This document shows, in pieces, positions 36,191 to 43,403 of a stretch of DNA of 64,000 bases. Every line of letters starts with the position of its first letter. Within the stretch, counting starts at the first letter, position 1. The translations under genes and the position numbers were made by a program. The stretch is from Planctomycetota bacterium (GTDB lineage Bacteria; Planctomycetota; Phycisphaerae; Sedimentisphaerales; Anaerohalosphaeraceae), in contig VRUI01000001.1 in the NCBI GenBank assembly GCA_019456225.1, forward strand, positions 1 through 64,000, given 5' to 3'. A model generated the notes under the pieces. It was not told the origin of the DNA, ran no database searches, and saw nothing but the letters and a program-made list of their open reading frames with translations.

Positions 36191-37132
36191 TCAAGCATAT
36201 AATTCAGATTTCCAATATTCTTTTTTAGCTACCATGACGTTTAAAATCGTCAACATTTTCCGCATGCACGCTGTTACAGCGGTCATTTTAGTTTTGCCGG
36301 CTTTGAGTAGTCGCTGGTAAAACTCTCTGATTGCAGGGTTATGCTGTATTGCCACCAAAGTTGGCATATACAGTTTTGCACGAACAGATCCCCGGCCACC
36401 GCCGGTCATGCGTTTACCTTTAAATGTACCGCTGTCTCTGGCTATTGGAGCCAGCCCAGCCAGTGAAGCAATTTGTCTACGAGTTAGCGATCCCAACTCA
36501 GGCAGTTCTGTCACCAGCATTGAGGATGTAATTTCACCAATGCCAGGCATACTTTCGGCGATCTTAGCTTTAGTATTCATCTCTGGATCATTGCTTATGC
36601 AGCCTTTGATTTCCTCGTCAATACTTTCAATTTGTTTTTCAAGCAGTTTAATTATAGCTTTTAAACTTCTGTCTACAAACTTAGCAACATCATGGCCCTG
36701 GCGATTCAGTTCGGCGGTTCGCATTCTGATCAGTTGCCCACGGCGAGCAACCAGAGATTTGATCTTACGAGTGCTTTCAGTAATCATTGCCGAAGTTGGC
36801 GGTTTCAATACACTGGCAAAAAAGGATATGGCCTTAGCGTCAATATTGTCTGTTTTAGCCAGTATTCCGGCAGCTTTGGCAAAATTTCTGATCCTGGCTG
36901 GGTTAACAACTGAAACCACCAGCCCAGCTTGCTGAAGGCCCATTGCCAAATTCATTTCATAACCGCCGGTAGCTTCAATTACGACCAATACCGGAGCGAG
37001 TTTAACAAGTGCTTTAGAACATTTCTTGATACCCTTGACATCATTATTGAAATGTTCAACCTTGTTATTGCCGTTGACATTGAGATCAAAAGTAAACTTT
37101 GATACATCTATTCCTGCAAATTTTTCACTCAT
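36191..37132 (-). CDS. IS110 family DEDD transposase
   Basis: A 313-residue RuvC-like/Tnp fusion. The N-terminal DEDD domain has GIDVSKFTFDLNV (first Asp), VVIEATGGYEMNLAMGL (Glu) and KTDNIDAKAISFFA (last Asps). The middle contains a coiled stretch. The C-terminal Transposase_20 domain (ESMPGIGEITSSMLVTELPE, SLAGLAPIARDSGTFKGKRM, RGSVRAKLYMPTLVA) contains the conserved Ser of the active site. GGATGGG precedes the ATG. IS110 recombinases are guided by a bridge RNA. It looks intact. Confidence 0.95.
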   Translation of the reverse strand: MSEKFAGIDVSKFTFDLNVNGNNKVEHFNNDVKGIKKCSKALVKLAPVLVVIEATGGYEMNLAMGLQQAGLVVSVVNPARIRNFAKAAGILAKTDNIDAKAISFFASVLKPPTSAMITESTRKIKSLVARRGQLIRMRTAELNRQGHDVAKFVDRSLKAIIKLLEKQIESIDEEIKGCISNDPEMNTKAKIAESMPGIGEITSSMLVTELPELGSLTRRQIASLAGLAPIARDSGTFKGKRMTGGGRGSVRAKLYMPTLVAIQHNPAIREFYQRLLKAGKTKMTAVTACMRKMLTILNVMVAKKEYWKSELYA

Positions 37133-37330
37133 AATTTTCCCATCCTTGCAAATGCGGGTTCATTAGCATATAATGTCCCTTGCGACTGTTCGGGTTAATA
37201 TTATAATAGCAGCAGTGTCTCATGCTTTAATACGGGATTTACTCCCAAGGTCCAACCGAGTTCACTGCCGCCGGTAGCCTCTACGCAAGGCTAACAAAGC
37301 TAAGATTTATAGCTTAATTCCTTAAAGAGT
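37133..37330 (-). ncRNA. candidate IS110 bridge RNA region
   Basis: Non-coding leader of the transposase with several potential stems: the 37200-37300 part, read on the minus strand, includes GGCTACCGGCGGCAGTGAAC, GGTTGGACCTTGGGAGTAAA and GACACTGCTGC. No ORF. By analogy with IS110 elements, bridge RNA would be expressed from this end and contain loops that read target and donor DNA. This is inference: I cannot fold it or show loop complementarity by hand. Confidence 0.35.
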
Positions 37331-37693
37331 TAAGCATTCTAATATTATCGAATAGTCGCTTATTTTTGCTTAATTTTTCAATTTTTTCGACAAAATTTGA
37401 GTGGCTTTCAGCCACAGTTTTGGTTTTGGCTTGCCCTGTCATACTCCGACGAGATCTGGAAGTCCCATTCTCGTCTGCCATGCCAAACCAAACCCAAAAC
37501 TACATTATATGATTATACAAAGATCCGACGAACGAATGGCGGTTGCTTAAGGGTTTGTTTCACTGAAGATTCCTTGATTTCGCCCAGAAAATGAGGTTTC
37601 GTGGTACTGGATGTTATTGGATTTTTGCTAATGCAACCGCCATTAGTCCGGCGGACCTTTAATTCTTTCCAAATTTTAATTCCAAAAAACTTC
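37331..37693. other. 363-bp spacer with a 25-bp imperfect inverted repeat
   Basis: AATGGCGGTTGC (37535-37546) is perfectly inverted at 37633-37644, extended outward to about 37522 and 37657. It may be a small mobile palindrome of about 136 bp. A non-coding stretch around 37395-37500 resembles dispersed palindromic sequence. No supported gene. Confidence 0.45.
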
Positions 37694-37722
37694 TTGACAA
37701 ACAGACCTATTTATGTTATAAT
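37694..37722 (+). promoter_or_regulatory. consensus promoter upstream of the T-arm-like leader
   Basis: TTGACA (37694-37699), 17-bp spacer, TATAAT (37717-37722). Predicted start about 37729. Both hexamers are perfect, so transcription should be strong. Confidence 0.78.
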
Positions 37723-37739
37723 TGTTTTTATAGTAATGA

Positions 37740-37791
37740 GAATTTAGAGCTAAGGGGCTTACGCAGGTTCGATTCCTGTTTTTCCTTAGCT
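37740..37791 (+). ncRNA. leader hairpin with a tRNA T-arm-like core
   Basis: AGCTAAGG (37748-37755) pairs with CCTTAGCT (37784-37791). Inside is GCAGG-TTCGATT-CCTGT (37763-37779), a five-pair stem with a seven-base loop TTCGATT that exactly fits a tRNA T-arm. There is no D-arm, anticodon arm or CCA, so it is not a tRNA gene. GAATTTAGAGCTA (37740-37752) overlaps the outer stem and is perfectly inverted at 37966-37978, so the leader can instead fold back onto the far end of the short ORF. The outer extension GGGCT/AGCCC makes 18 of 20 pairs. Confidence 0.5.
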
Positions 37792-37862
37792 GTTGGGTAT
37801 GTCTACTAATTTTAATCATTAACGGATCTTTTCCGTCCCTGATAATTCCTGGAGGTATGCTC

Positions 37863-38012
37863 ATGAAGAACATATTTATTGTTGTACCAATAGTTTTAAA
37901 TTTCGTAGTTGATGTTTTCAAAAATGTTATAGCCAACAAGATAGGTGAGTGGTTCACCAGCCCTCTAGCTCTAAATTCATTTTCTTTACTAAACTCTCCA
38001 TCTACACAATAG
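37863..38012 (+). CDS. 49-residue hydrophobic small protein (candidate type I toxin-like)
   Basis: ATG 37863 follows CTGGAGG with a six-base spacer, an excellent ribosome site. The product begins MKNIFIVVPIVLNFVVDVFK (one membrane helix), then a basic/polar segment NVIANKIGEWFTSPLALNSF. It is too short for homology judgement. The ORF end overlaps the 3' arm of the fold-back repeat. A strong promoter, structured 130-nt leader and small hydrophobic peptide are a combination seen in type I toxins, but no antisense RNA is evident. It could also be a random ORF in a structured RNA. Confidence 0.45.
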   Translation: MKNIFIVVPIVLNFVVDVFKNVIANKIGEWFTSPLALNSFSLLNSPSTQ

Positions 38013-38124
38013 GCATCCGGTTTATAATACCCGAAGGGTCTTAAGTTACCCAAAACAAAGAACCCAAAAAGACACCCACAACCAAAAATGCGGCAAAGGT
38101 AAGTTTGGGGAAAGTTTCGTTCAA

Positions 38125-38961
38125 TTACTCTGCTATCTTTGATTTCAGATAATTCACGAAAGCTGAACAGGAAACCAAGAAGTAGATGGCATCCGCCTGA
38201 GTTAGTGTTGATTCTTCGAGCATGGCGTGCCTTATTCCATCACCATCGCTGGTATAACCGTATAATTTAAGAAAGCCATCCTTCAAAGCTGGATGTAATT
38301 CATGACTCTTACCAAGTTTTTTCAGTGCCGCCCCAAGCGTTGCGGATTTGGACTCGGTGATCTTCCAGCTAACGCTCTCGACTGCAGAAATGGACTCCTT
38401 GATCGAATTCCTATAGTCAGGATTCGTTTTATCACTCAGGAGATCCAGGGCGGACTTCATATGTGCACTGGCTCCGGGAAATGTGTTATCTCCAATGGCT
38501 TCTTGAATTGCCTCTACTTCCTCGGTTGACGTAATCGGGGCGACCTTGCCATCAATAATACGGTATCCGGCTAACTCACGTTCGAGCATACTATTTAGAA
38601 ATGCTGTCAGTTCCTCAAGATCATAATAGTCAACACAGAACTCCACGAAGTTGTAAACTTCATACCAAATGCAGTCGAAAAAATACGCCCTGATCTCTTC
38701 TAGAATTCTGGAATTGTAACCAGAACGCTTATCGATCGGTCGCTTAAAATAGTTGGTCCAAAGCGATTTACTGAACGCTTGTATTCTTGCTTCACAACGA
38801 TTATGTTGAGAGCCATAATTGCTGAGAAAACTATTCAGACCAAATTTTTCAGCATAAAGCACGTTCCATATACCATTGCGTAGAGTATCATTCATGCCAT
38901 CCACTTGGATGACGTCTGAAACTGGCCTGAATCCCATTCGTTCGCTAAAGTTCATCTCCAT
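38125..38961 (-). CDS. AbiJ-type abortive infection protein (AbiJ_NTD4 + HEPN-like)
   Basis: A 278-residue protein. The N-terminal FSERMGFRPVSDVIQVDGMN and DTLRNGIWNVL pattern is that of the AbiJ_NTD4 domain. The C-terminal half, with NPDYRNSIKESISAVESVSW, then TLGAALKKLGKSHELHPALK and GDGIRHAMLEES, is a HEPN-like helical domain with a Arg-His pair (GIRHAM) in the position of the ribonuclease motif. AbiJ-like genes protect against phage by killing or arresting infected cells. It is read leftward and is preceded by a 58-bp promoter block almost identical to that of the neighbouring TPR gene. Trigger and target unknown. Confidence 0.85.
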   Translation of the reverse strand: MEMNFSERMGFRPVSDVIQVDGMNDTLRNGIWNVLYAEKFGLNSFLSNYGSQHNRCEARIQAFSKSLWTNYFKRPIDKRSGYNSRILEEIRAYFFDCIWYEVYNFVEFCVDYYDLEELTAFLNSMLERELAGYRIIDGKVAPITSTEEVEAIQEAIGDNTFPGASAHMKSALDLLSDKTNPDYRNSIKESISAVESVSWKITESKSATLGAALKKLGKSHELHPALKDGFLKLYGYTSDGDGIRHAMLEESTLTQADAIYFLVSCSAFVNYLKSKIAE

Positions 38962-38996
38962 GCCCTTTGTATCTAAACAAAACTCTTTTACCTTAT

Positions 38997-39054
38997 CATT
39001 ATATCCGAAAGGTGTGAGGTTGCAACAGGTTTATCTGCATCAGGACAGCGATTA
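38997..39054 (-). promoter_or_regulatory. AbiJ promoter block (duplicate 1 of 2)
   Basis: On the minus strand, -35 TTGCAA (39020-39025), 16-bp spacer, -10 TATAAT (38998-39003). Predicted start about 38990, leader about 29 nt. The 58-bp block matches 41156-41213 at 52 positions. It contains a TGCA..TGCA inverted-repeat arrangement that could be an operator. Confidence 0.75.
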
Positions 39055-39214
39055 TGCACTGTGCATTGCTTAGACAACAAGAGTGTCAGCGGGTTATGTG
39101 CCGTACTGCATTCTAAAAGGGCTTTAGGCAAATCCTAAGCACTAATTATTCATCGTCAAGGCGCCAAGGTAATGAAGAAGAAGACTCCTTCGTGCCGGCT
39201 TTGTTACAGGTAAA

Positions 39215-41053
39215 TCACTGTCCAAGCAGATCAGGAGCCATCGCAATGACTTTGGCCCTTGCCTGATCCTGACTGTCTCCCATTTCAACCAATAATCCGG
39301 AATAGTTATTAGCCGCTGCCATCAAATTCGGATGCGGATGTCCTGTTCGCCGGGTAAAATCAATAAATATCTCAATCATCCGTTTCATCAGCGGCTTGGC
39401 CTCGGTTAGACGATTGGTCGCTTTATACAACGACGCAAGGCCGTTTAATGATGTTGCGACCCACGGATGATTTATACCAAAGGACTTTTCATATACACGA
39501 ATTACTTCATTAAAAAGCGGTTCTGCTTCTTCAAACCGCTTTGTAGCTATCAATAAGTTCGCCAGATCATTGAGAGAAGTGGCATAATCGGGATGATTCG
39601 TTCCCAAGGACTTTTCCCTTATGGATAATGCTCTTTGATACAGCGGCTCGGCTTCCTTTAGACGATTGGTCGCCTGATACAACCGCGCCAGGTTGTTTAA
39701 TGCTGTGGCAACATTGGGATGATCTTTACTCAAAGATTTTTCTAATATCTCAACCACACGCTTATACAGCGGCTCGGCCTCCTTTAGACGATTGGTCGCC
39801 TGATACAACGCCGCCAAGTTGTTTAAATCTCTGGCCACGTCCGGATGGTCCCTGCCCAGACTGGCTTCATCGATAGTCAGCGTCCGTTTCATCAGCGACT
39901 CGGCCTCCTTTAGACGATTGGTCGCCTGATACAACATCGCCAGATTGTTTAATTTGATGGCCACATCCGGATGGTCCCTGCCCAGACTGGCTTCATCGAT
40001 AGCCAGCGCCCGTTTCATCAGCGGCTCGGCCTCCTTTAGACGATTGGTATCCTGATACAACTGCGCCAGGTTGTTTAATGCTGCGGCATAATTGGGTAAC
40101 GGTTCACCGCCAGGATTTTCTAATATCTCAACCACCCGTTTCATCAGCGGCTCGGCCTCCTTTAGACGATTGGTCGCCTGATACAACAGCGCCAGGTTGT
40201 TTAACCTAGTGGCTAAGTCCGGATGGTTTGGTCCTAGACTAGCTTCTCCAATCTTAATCGCCCGTTCCATCAGCGGCTCGGCCTCCCTTAGACGATTGGT
40301 CGCCTTATACAACTGCGCCAGGTTGTTTAAATATGTGCCCACGTTCGGATGGTCCCTGCCCAGACTAGCTTCATCGATAGCCAGCGCCCGTTCCATCAGC
40401 GGCTCGGCTTTTTGATACTGTGCGTTGTTGAGGTAAACTTGTGCTATTTCGTTCATGATCAGCGTATCATCGCCGGCCAGGGCTGTTAGTTTATCGCAGT
40501 ACTGCAATGCCTCCTGATACTTACCGGCATAATAGGCATTTTGCATGCGTGCCATGTATATCTTTATCTGGGCTCTATCCTTTTTCTCCTGAACGGCATC
40601 TAAGAACTGCTGTGTCTCGTCCAGGAATTCATCGGCTTGTTCATTGTCACCCTCGGCGATGGCCTTTAACGCCTGTGCATAAGGCCCGGCATCGTCCCGG
40701 ATATGTGCAGCGATGTCTTTTGCCTCCTGCGTAGGCTGAGGGACCTGGTGTTCGGCTGCGGGGCCTGCCGACAATTGCGGGCTCGCCAATTGTTCTTCAA
40801 GCTGCTCAATCTTCGCATCCTTATTCTTGATTATTTCTTTCGACTGACCAAGTTGCATGTATGCTTTTTCGTTACGGTCAAGGATATTATCCGGCTCTGT
40901 ACCTGCATTCTCATTTACAGGTGCCGAGGATGGAGTCTTTTTGCTGGATAGCCATTTGATCAGCCCGCCGACAGCGGCGGCAGCGAAAAGAGCAACAGGG
41001 ACAATAATAGCAATCCAATTGCCAGGTGTTAGATTCATAAGCGATTCAAACAT
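39215..41053 (-). CDS. membrane-anchored tetratricopeptide repeat protein
   Basis: A 612-residue protein. I start at ATG 41053 (GGGAGA eight bases upstream) because a longer frame would begin inside the promoter. One membrane helix (about residues 11-30, IAIIVPVALFAAAAVGGLI) is followed by a coiled-coil linker (about 60-110), then about nine TPRs of the 42-residue kinesin-light-chain type. The unit LNNLAxLYxATNRLKEAEPL, then MKRALxIDEASLGRDHPxV, repeats almost unchanged, and the DNA repeats are nearly identical at 126-bp intervals. TPRs bind protein partners. Shared promoter with AbiJ suggests a sensor or effector partner. Confidence 0.88.
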   Translation of the reverse strand: MFESLMNLTPGNWIAIIVPVALFAAAAVGGLIKWLSSKKTPSSAPVNENAGTEPDNILDRNEKAYMQLGQSKEIIKNKDAKIEQLEEQLASPQLSAGPAAEHQVPQPTQEAKDIAAHIRDDAGPYAQALKAIAEGDNEQADEFLDETQQFLDAVQEKKDRAQIKIYMARMQNAYYAGKYQEALQYCDKLTALAGDDTLIMNEIAQVYLNNAQYQKAEPLMERALAIDEASLGRDHPNVGTYLNNLAQLYKATNRLREAEPLMERAIKIGEASLGPNHPDLATRLNNLALLYQATNRLKEAEPLMKRVVEILENPGGEPLPNYAAALNNLAQLYQDTNRLKEAEPLMKRALAIDEASLGRDHPDVAIKLNNLAMLYQATNRLKEAESLMKRTLTIDEASLGRDHPDVARDLNNLAALYQATNRLKEAEPLYKRVVEILEKSLSKDHPNVATALNNLARLYQATNRLKEAEPLYQRALSIREKSLGTNHPDYATSLNDLANLLIATKRFEEAEPLFNEVIRVYEKSFGINHPWVATSLNGLASLYKATNRLTEAKPLMKRMIEIFIDFTRRTGHPHPNLMAAANNYSGLLVEMGDSQDQARAKVIAMAPDLLGQ

Positions 41054-41155
41054 TAGAGCATCTCCCGTGATTCGTTTTATAATACATTCTCTGCGTTCTC
41101 CAGTTACACAGTCGCTTTGTGCAGCTTTGATGTGCGACAACCTTTGATATGCTGT

Positions 41156-41213
41156 CATTATAGCCGGAAGCTGCAAGGTTGCAACAGGTTTATTTGCATC
41201 AGGACAGCGATTA
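41156..41213 (-). promoter_or_regulatory. TPR-gene promoter block (duplicate 2 of 2)
   Basis: Minus strand: -35 TTGCAA (41179-41184), 16-bp spacer, -10 TATAAT (41157-41162). Predicted start about 41149 with a 96-nt leader. The upstream stretch TGCATCAGGACAGCGATTA is identical in the AbiJ block. Confidence 0.75.
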
Positions 41214-41373
41214 GAGCACTTAAACTTTTTATGTATGGGCTTAGGCCGTCGTGAGGACTTTGGCCGGCAAGGCAGAAAACGCAGGCAATGTTATTCATTG
41301 CCGAGTATTTCTAACGCCGCTGGTCAAAGCCGCAACAGGCATAAGCCATACACTAAAAATTTAATTGCTCTAA
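41211..41373. repeat. 163-bp palindromic element
   Basis: TTAGAGCA (41211-41218) and TGCTCTAA (41366-41373) are the ends of an imperfect palindrome whose perfect centre is GGCAATG-TTATT-CATTGCC (41284-41302). The arms pair along most of their length (for example GTATGG with CCATAC, GGCCG with the inner side). It abuts the TPR promoter block. It may be a MITE or a long RNA hairpin. Confidence 0.8.
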
Positions 41374-41516
41374 GCAAGACTTAGAAATCGTGACAGATCA
41401 CAAAAAAAGTGATATTTATAATTACTCCCACTAAAAAAACTCGCTCACTAAACAGATATGGAGTAAAATGTTAAATTGGGATTTTTTATTTGATTTAACG
41501 GATGCTTTCTTGCTTA

Positions 41517-42875
41517 ATGGACAATGACGACAATAAATTCAGGATGCCGAAAGGTCATCGCCGAAACAGCATTCGTTACATCTTTATGCTCTCTATCGTC
41601 AGCGTTGGCGGGGCGGTTTTGATCTCTCAGCAGATGATGGTTCTCCTTGCCATCAAGGCTGGCGCAGGCGAGATTTTCATCGGTTTTCTCAGTTTTGCCG
41701 GGCTTGCTCCGTTTGCATTTTGCCTGCTGATTCTCCCTCAGATGGAAATCCGCGGCAAGAAATTCCTGATCACGCGATGGGCCTCGGTCAGCACCGTACT
41801 TATTATTCCGCTGATATTCCTGCCTCAGATCGCCCAATCAACTAATATTTATGTATTTATGCCGATAATGCTTGTCTTTGTGGGCACTCGCATTATCGCC
41901 GAGGGTTTTGGTTTTGCCCCCTGGTTCCCTCTTTTGCAGGACATCATCCCGACCCAGATCACCGGACGATTTTTCGCCAATTTGCGAACTGCCTGGCAAA
42001 GTGCCGCCATGGTGTCAATGCTTCTCGCCGCATGGTTTCTCGGCACCGACCCGGCGTGGTGGAAGTTTAATGTTATCTTTACGATCGCTTTTCTTTTCTT
42101 TGTCGTCAAGGTAATCTTCCTTCGCCAACTGTCGGAAAAACCCATGCAAAAGAATATTTCCGAGCAATCCACGGTCATGGAGATCATCCGGGTATTTTGG
42201 GCGAATAAGGAACAAAGAAAGGTCCTGACCTACCTGCTTTCTTACGCGGTCGCTTTCGGGATGAGCATACCGTTTCAGTTGAAATTCCTCAAAGATTTGG
42301 GCAGGTCAGACGGTTTCATACTGGCCTCGGTGGCAATGGTAAGCGCCGGGGCGGTCGTGGCACTTAGAAGATGGGGCAAACTCGCCGACAGATTCGGAAA
42401 CCGATCACTCTTTACGCTATCACACGCCGGGATGGTTCTTGTGACGGGATTATGGCTATTCGTCCAGACAGGCCCATATTCGACGGTACTGATCGTCGCA
42501 CTATTTTTCTTCAACAGCTTCTTCAACAGCGGCAACGGGATCGCCCAGACGCGATACCTTATGCACTCAATACCCACAGGCCGCCAGCGGGATATTACTA
42601 TTATTAGCATGCTCATCATTATGACATGGGGCATATCCCCCTTGATCGCCGGGCTGTTTCTGTTTTCAACGAAATCTTTCGGTGTGGAGATTATGGGCAG
42701 AGCGTTTAATAATTACCATCTTTTATTCGTAATAAACGCCGGGTTGTTTATGATCCCGCGAACACTGCGCAAAAACTTAAAGATGAACAAAGACACCCCA
42801 ACAGTCCACGTCCTCGCAACGCTGCTAAGGCCAAGGTGGATAATGCCGAACCCGTTCCAAAGATTTATAAAATAA
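41517..42875 (+). CDS. major facilitator superfamily transporter
   Basis: A 452-residue membrane protein with about 12 hydrophobic segments and the usual MFS cytoplasmic-loop basic residues (for example RRWGKLADRFGNRSLF in the second half, a motif-A-like loop). The substrate is not apparent; many planctomycete relatives of this type are annotated only as MFS. An in-frame ATG at 41502 is possible, but ATG 41517 gives a normal N-terminus. Upstream is 120 bp with no clear promoter. Confidence 0.85.
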   Translation: MDNDDNKFRMPKGHRRNSIRYIFMLSIVSVGGAVLISQQMMVLLAIKAGAGEIFIGFLSFAGLAPFAFCLLILPQMEIRGKKFLITRWASVSTVLIIPLIFLPQIAQSTNIYVFMPIMLVFVGTRIIAEGFGFAPWFPLLQDIIPTQITGRFFANLRTAWQSAAMVSMLLAAWFLGTDPAWWKFNVIFTIAFLFFVVKVIFLRQLSEKPMQKNISEQSTVMEIIRVFWANKEQRKVLTYLLSYAVAFGMSIPFQLKFLKDLGRSDGFILASVAMVSAGAVVALRRWGKLADRFGNRSLFTLSHAGMVLVTGLWLFVQTGPYSTVLIVALFFFNSFFNSGNGIAQTRYLMHSIPTGRQRDITIISMLIIMTWGISPLIAGLFLFSTKSFGVEIMGRAFNNYHLLFVINAGLFMIPRTLRKNLKMNKDTPTVHVLATLLRPRWIMPNPFQRFIK

Positions 42876-42892
42876 GTCTCCTTCTCCTGACC

Positions 42893-43289
42893 TTATCCTT
42901 GAGTAATAGGCATAATATTATCACCAGCATCGTCTGCGACCGCCTGATCTATAGAACCTGTGGTATCTGCCGAATCCTCCGTGTCGACCTCGGTACGGGG
43001 GTAAGCTATGTCTTCTGTATCTGGGCATTGGCCTGAAGCAAATACAGCCTGCTCGGTTATAATGTATTTCGCGGGCCGATTTGCAGCCGTTCGCTCGCGG
43101 ACAGGTATATCGATAGGTTCTGGCGTATTCTGCGGGCGGGTAACCGTTCCGGTAGTTCACCTCATACCGGTAGTATGCATCTGCGCCGCCGTATTGGTGA
43201 TAGCCGCCGCCATGTGCCTCGGCTGCGGGAAGATCCATCAGCAGCAAAACCAGCAGAATTGACAATATTGCAACAATAAACTTAAACAT
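42893..43289 (-). pseudogene. small secreted protein with a frameshift
   Basis: The start at 43289 is excellent (GGAGG seven bases upstream) and encodes a signal peptide (MFKFIVAILSILLVLLLMDL ending AAEA). Around 43132-43140 (a CCCGCCC run on the minus strand) the frame shifts by one base: before it the reading is HGGGYHQYGGADAYYRYEVN, after it the other frame gives a natural-looking acidic tail (PQNTPEPIDIPVRERTAANR, then AKYIITEQAVFASGQCPDTE, ending DNIMPITQG) and stops at 42893-42895. In the original frame the tail is a compositionally odd RRHSLPPYRGRHGG run. Either an inserted C (sequencing or real mutation) or, less likely, programmed +1 shifting. Confidence 0.6.
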
Positions 43290-43369
43290 TTCAAGCCTCC
43301 ATTTCCAGCCTTAATAAGGCCACAACTTTCCTACGAAGACCACCCCACCATTGTTTAAACCCTTCTGCC

Positions 43370-43397
43370 TTGAATTAGAATGCTTTTCTGCTATAAT
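43370..43397 (+). promoter_or_regulatory. rlmN promoter, leaderless arrangement
   Basis: -35 TTGAAT (43370-43375), 16-bp spacer, -10 TATAAT (43392-43397). The rlmN ATG begins at 43404, seven bases after the -10, where transcription would start. The mRNA would therefore have no leader, as proposed for comF. Confidence 0.62.
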
Positions 43398-43403
43398 GGG
43401 CGG

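Larger units (their letters stand above)
36003..37330 (-). mobile_element. IS110-family insertion sequence (ends approximate)
   Basis: Contains the transposase at 36191-37132 and long non-coding flanks on both sides. A 10-bp inverted pair GCAAGGGACA (36003-36012 on +, 37174-37183 on -) surrounds the gene. The leader upstream of the transposase (37133-37330) is unusually long and rich in predicted pairing, which in IS110 elements is where the bridge RNA is encoded. IS110 elements have no conventional long terminal repeats, so the exact ends are uncertain. Confidence 0.65.

Noticed and set aside
37535-37644. integron attC site
   Set aside because: Inverted repeat present, but no RYYYAAC/GTTRRRY core sites and no integrase or cassette array.
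37748-37791. tRNA or permuted tmRNA gene
   Set aside because: Only the T-arm and an acceptor-like stem are seen; no D-arm, anticodon arm or CCA end, and no tag ORF.
37676-38053. minus-strand 125-codon ORF
   Set aside because: It runs antisense to the small-ORF locus and through its promoter and stems; no ribosome site.
43008-43262. plus-strand ORF over the small secreted protein
   Set aside because: It is a shadow of the minus-strand gene, with no ribosome site.
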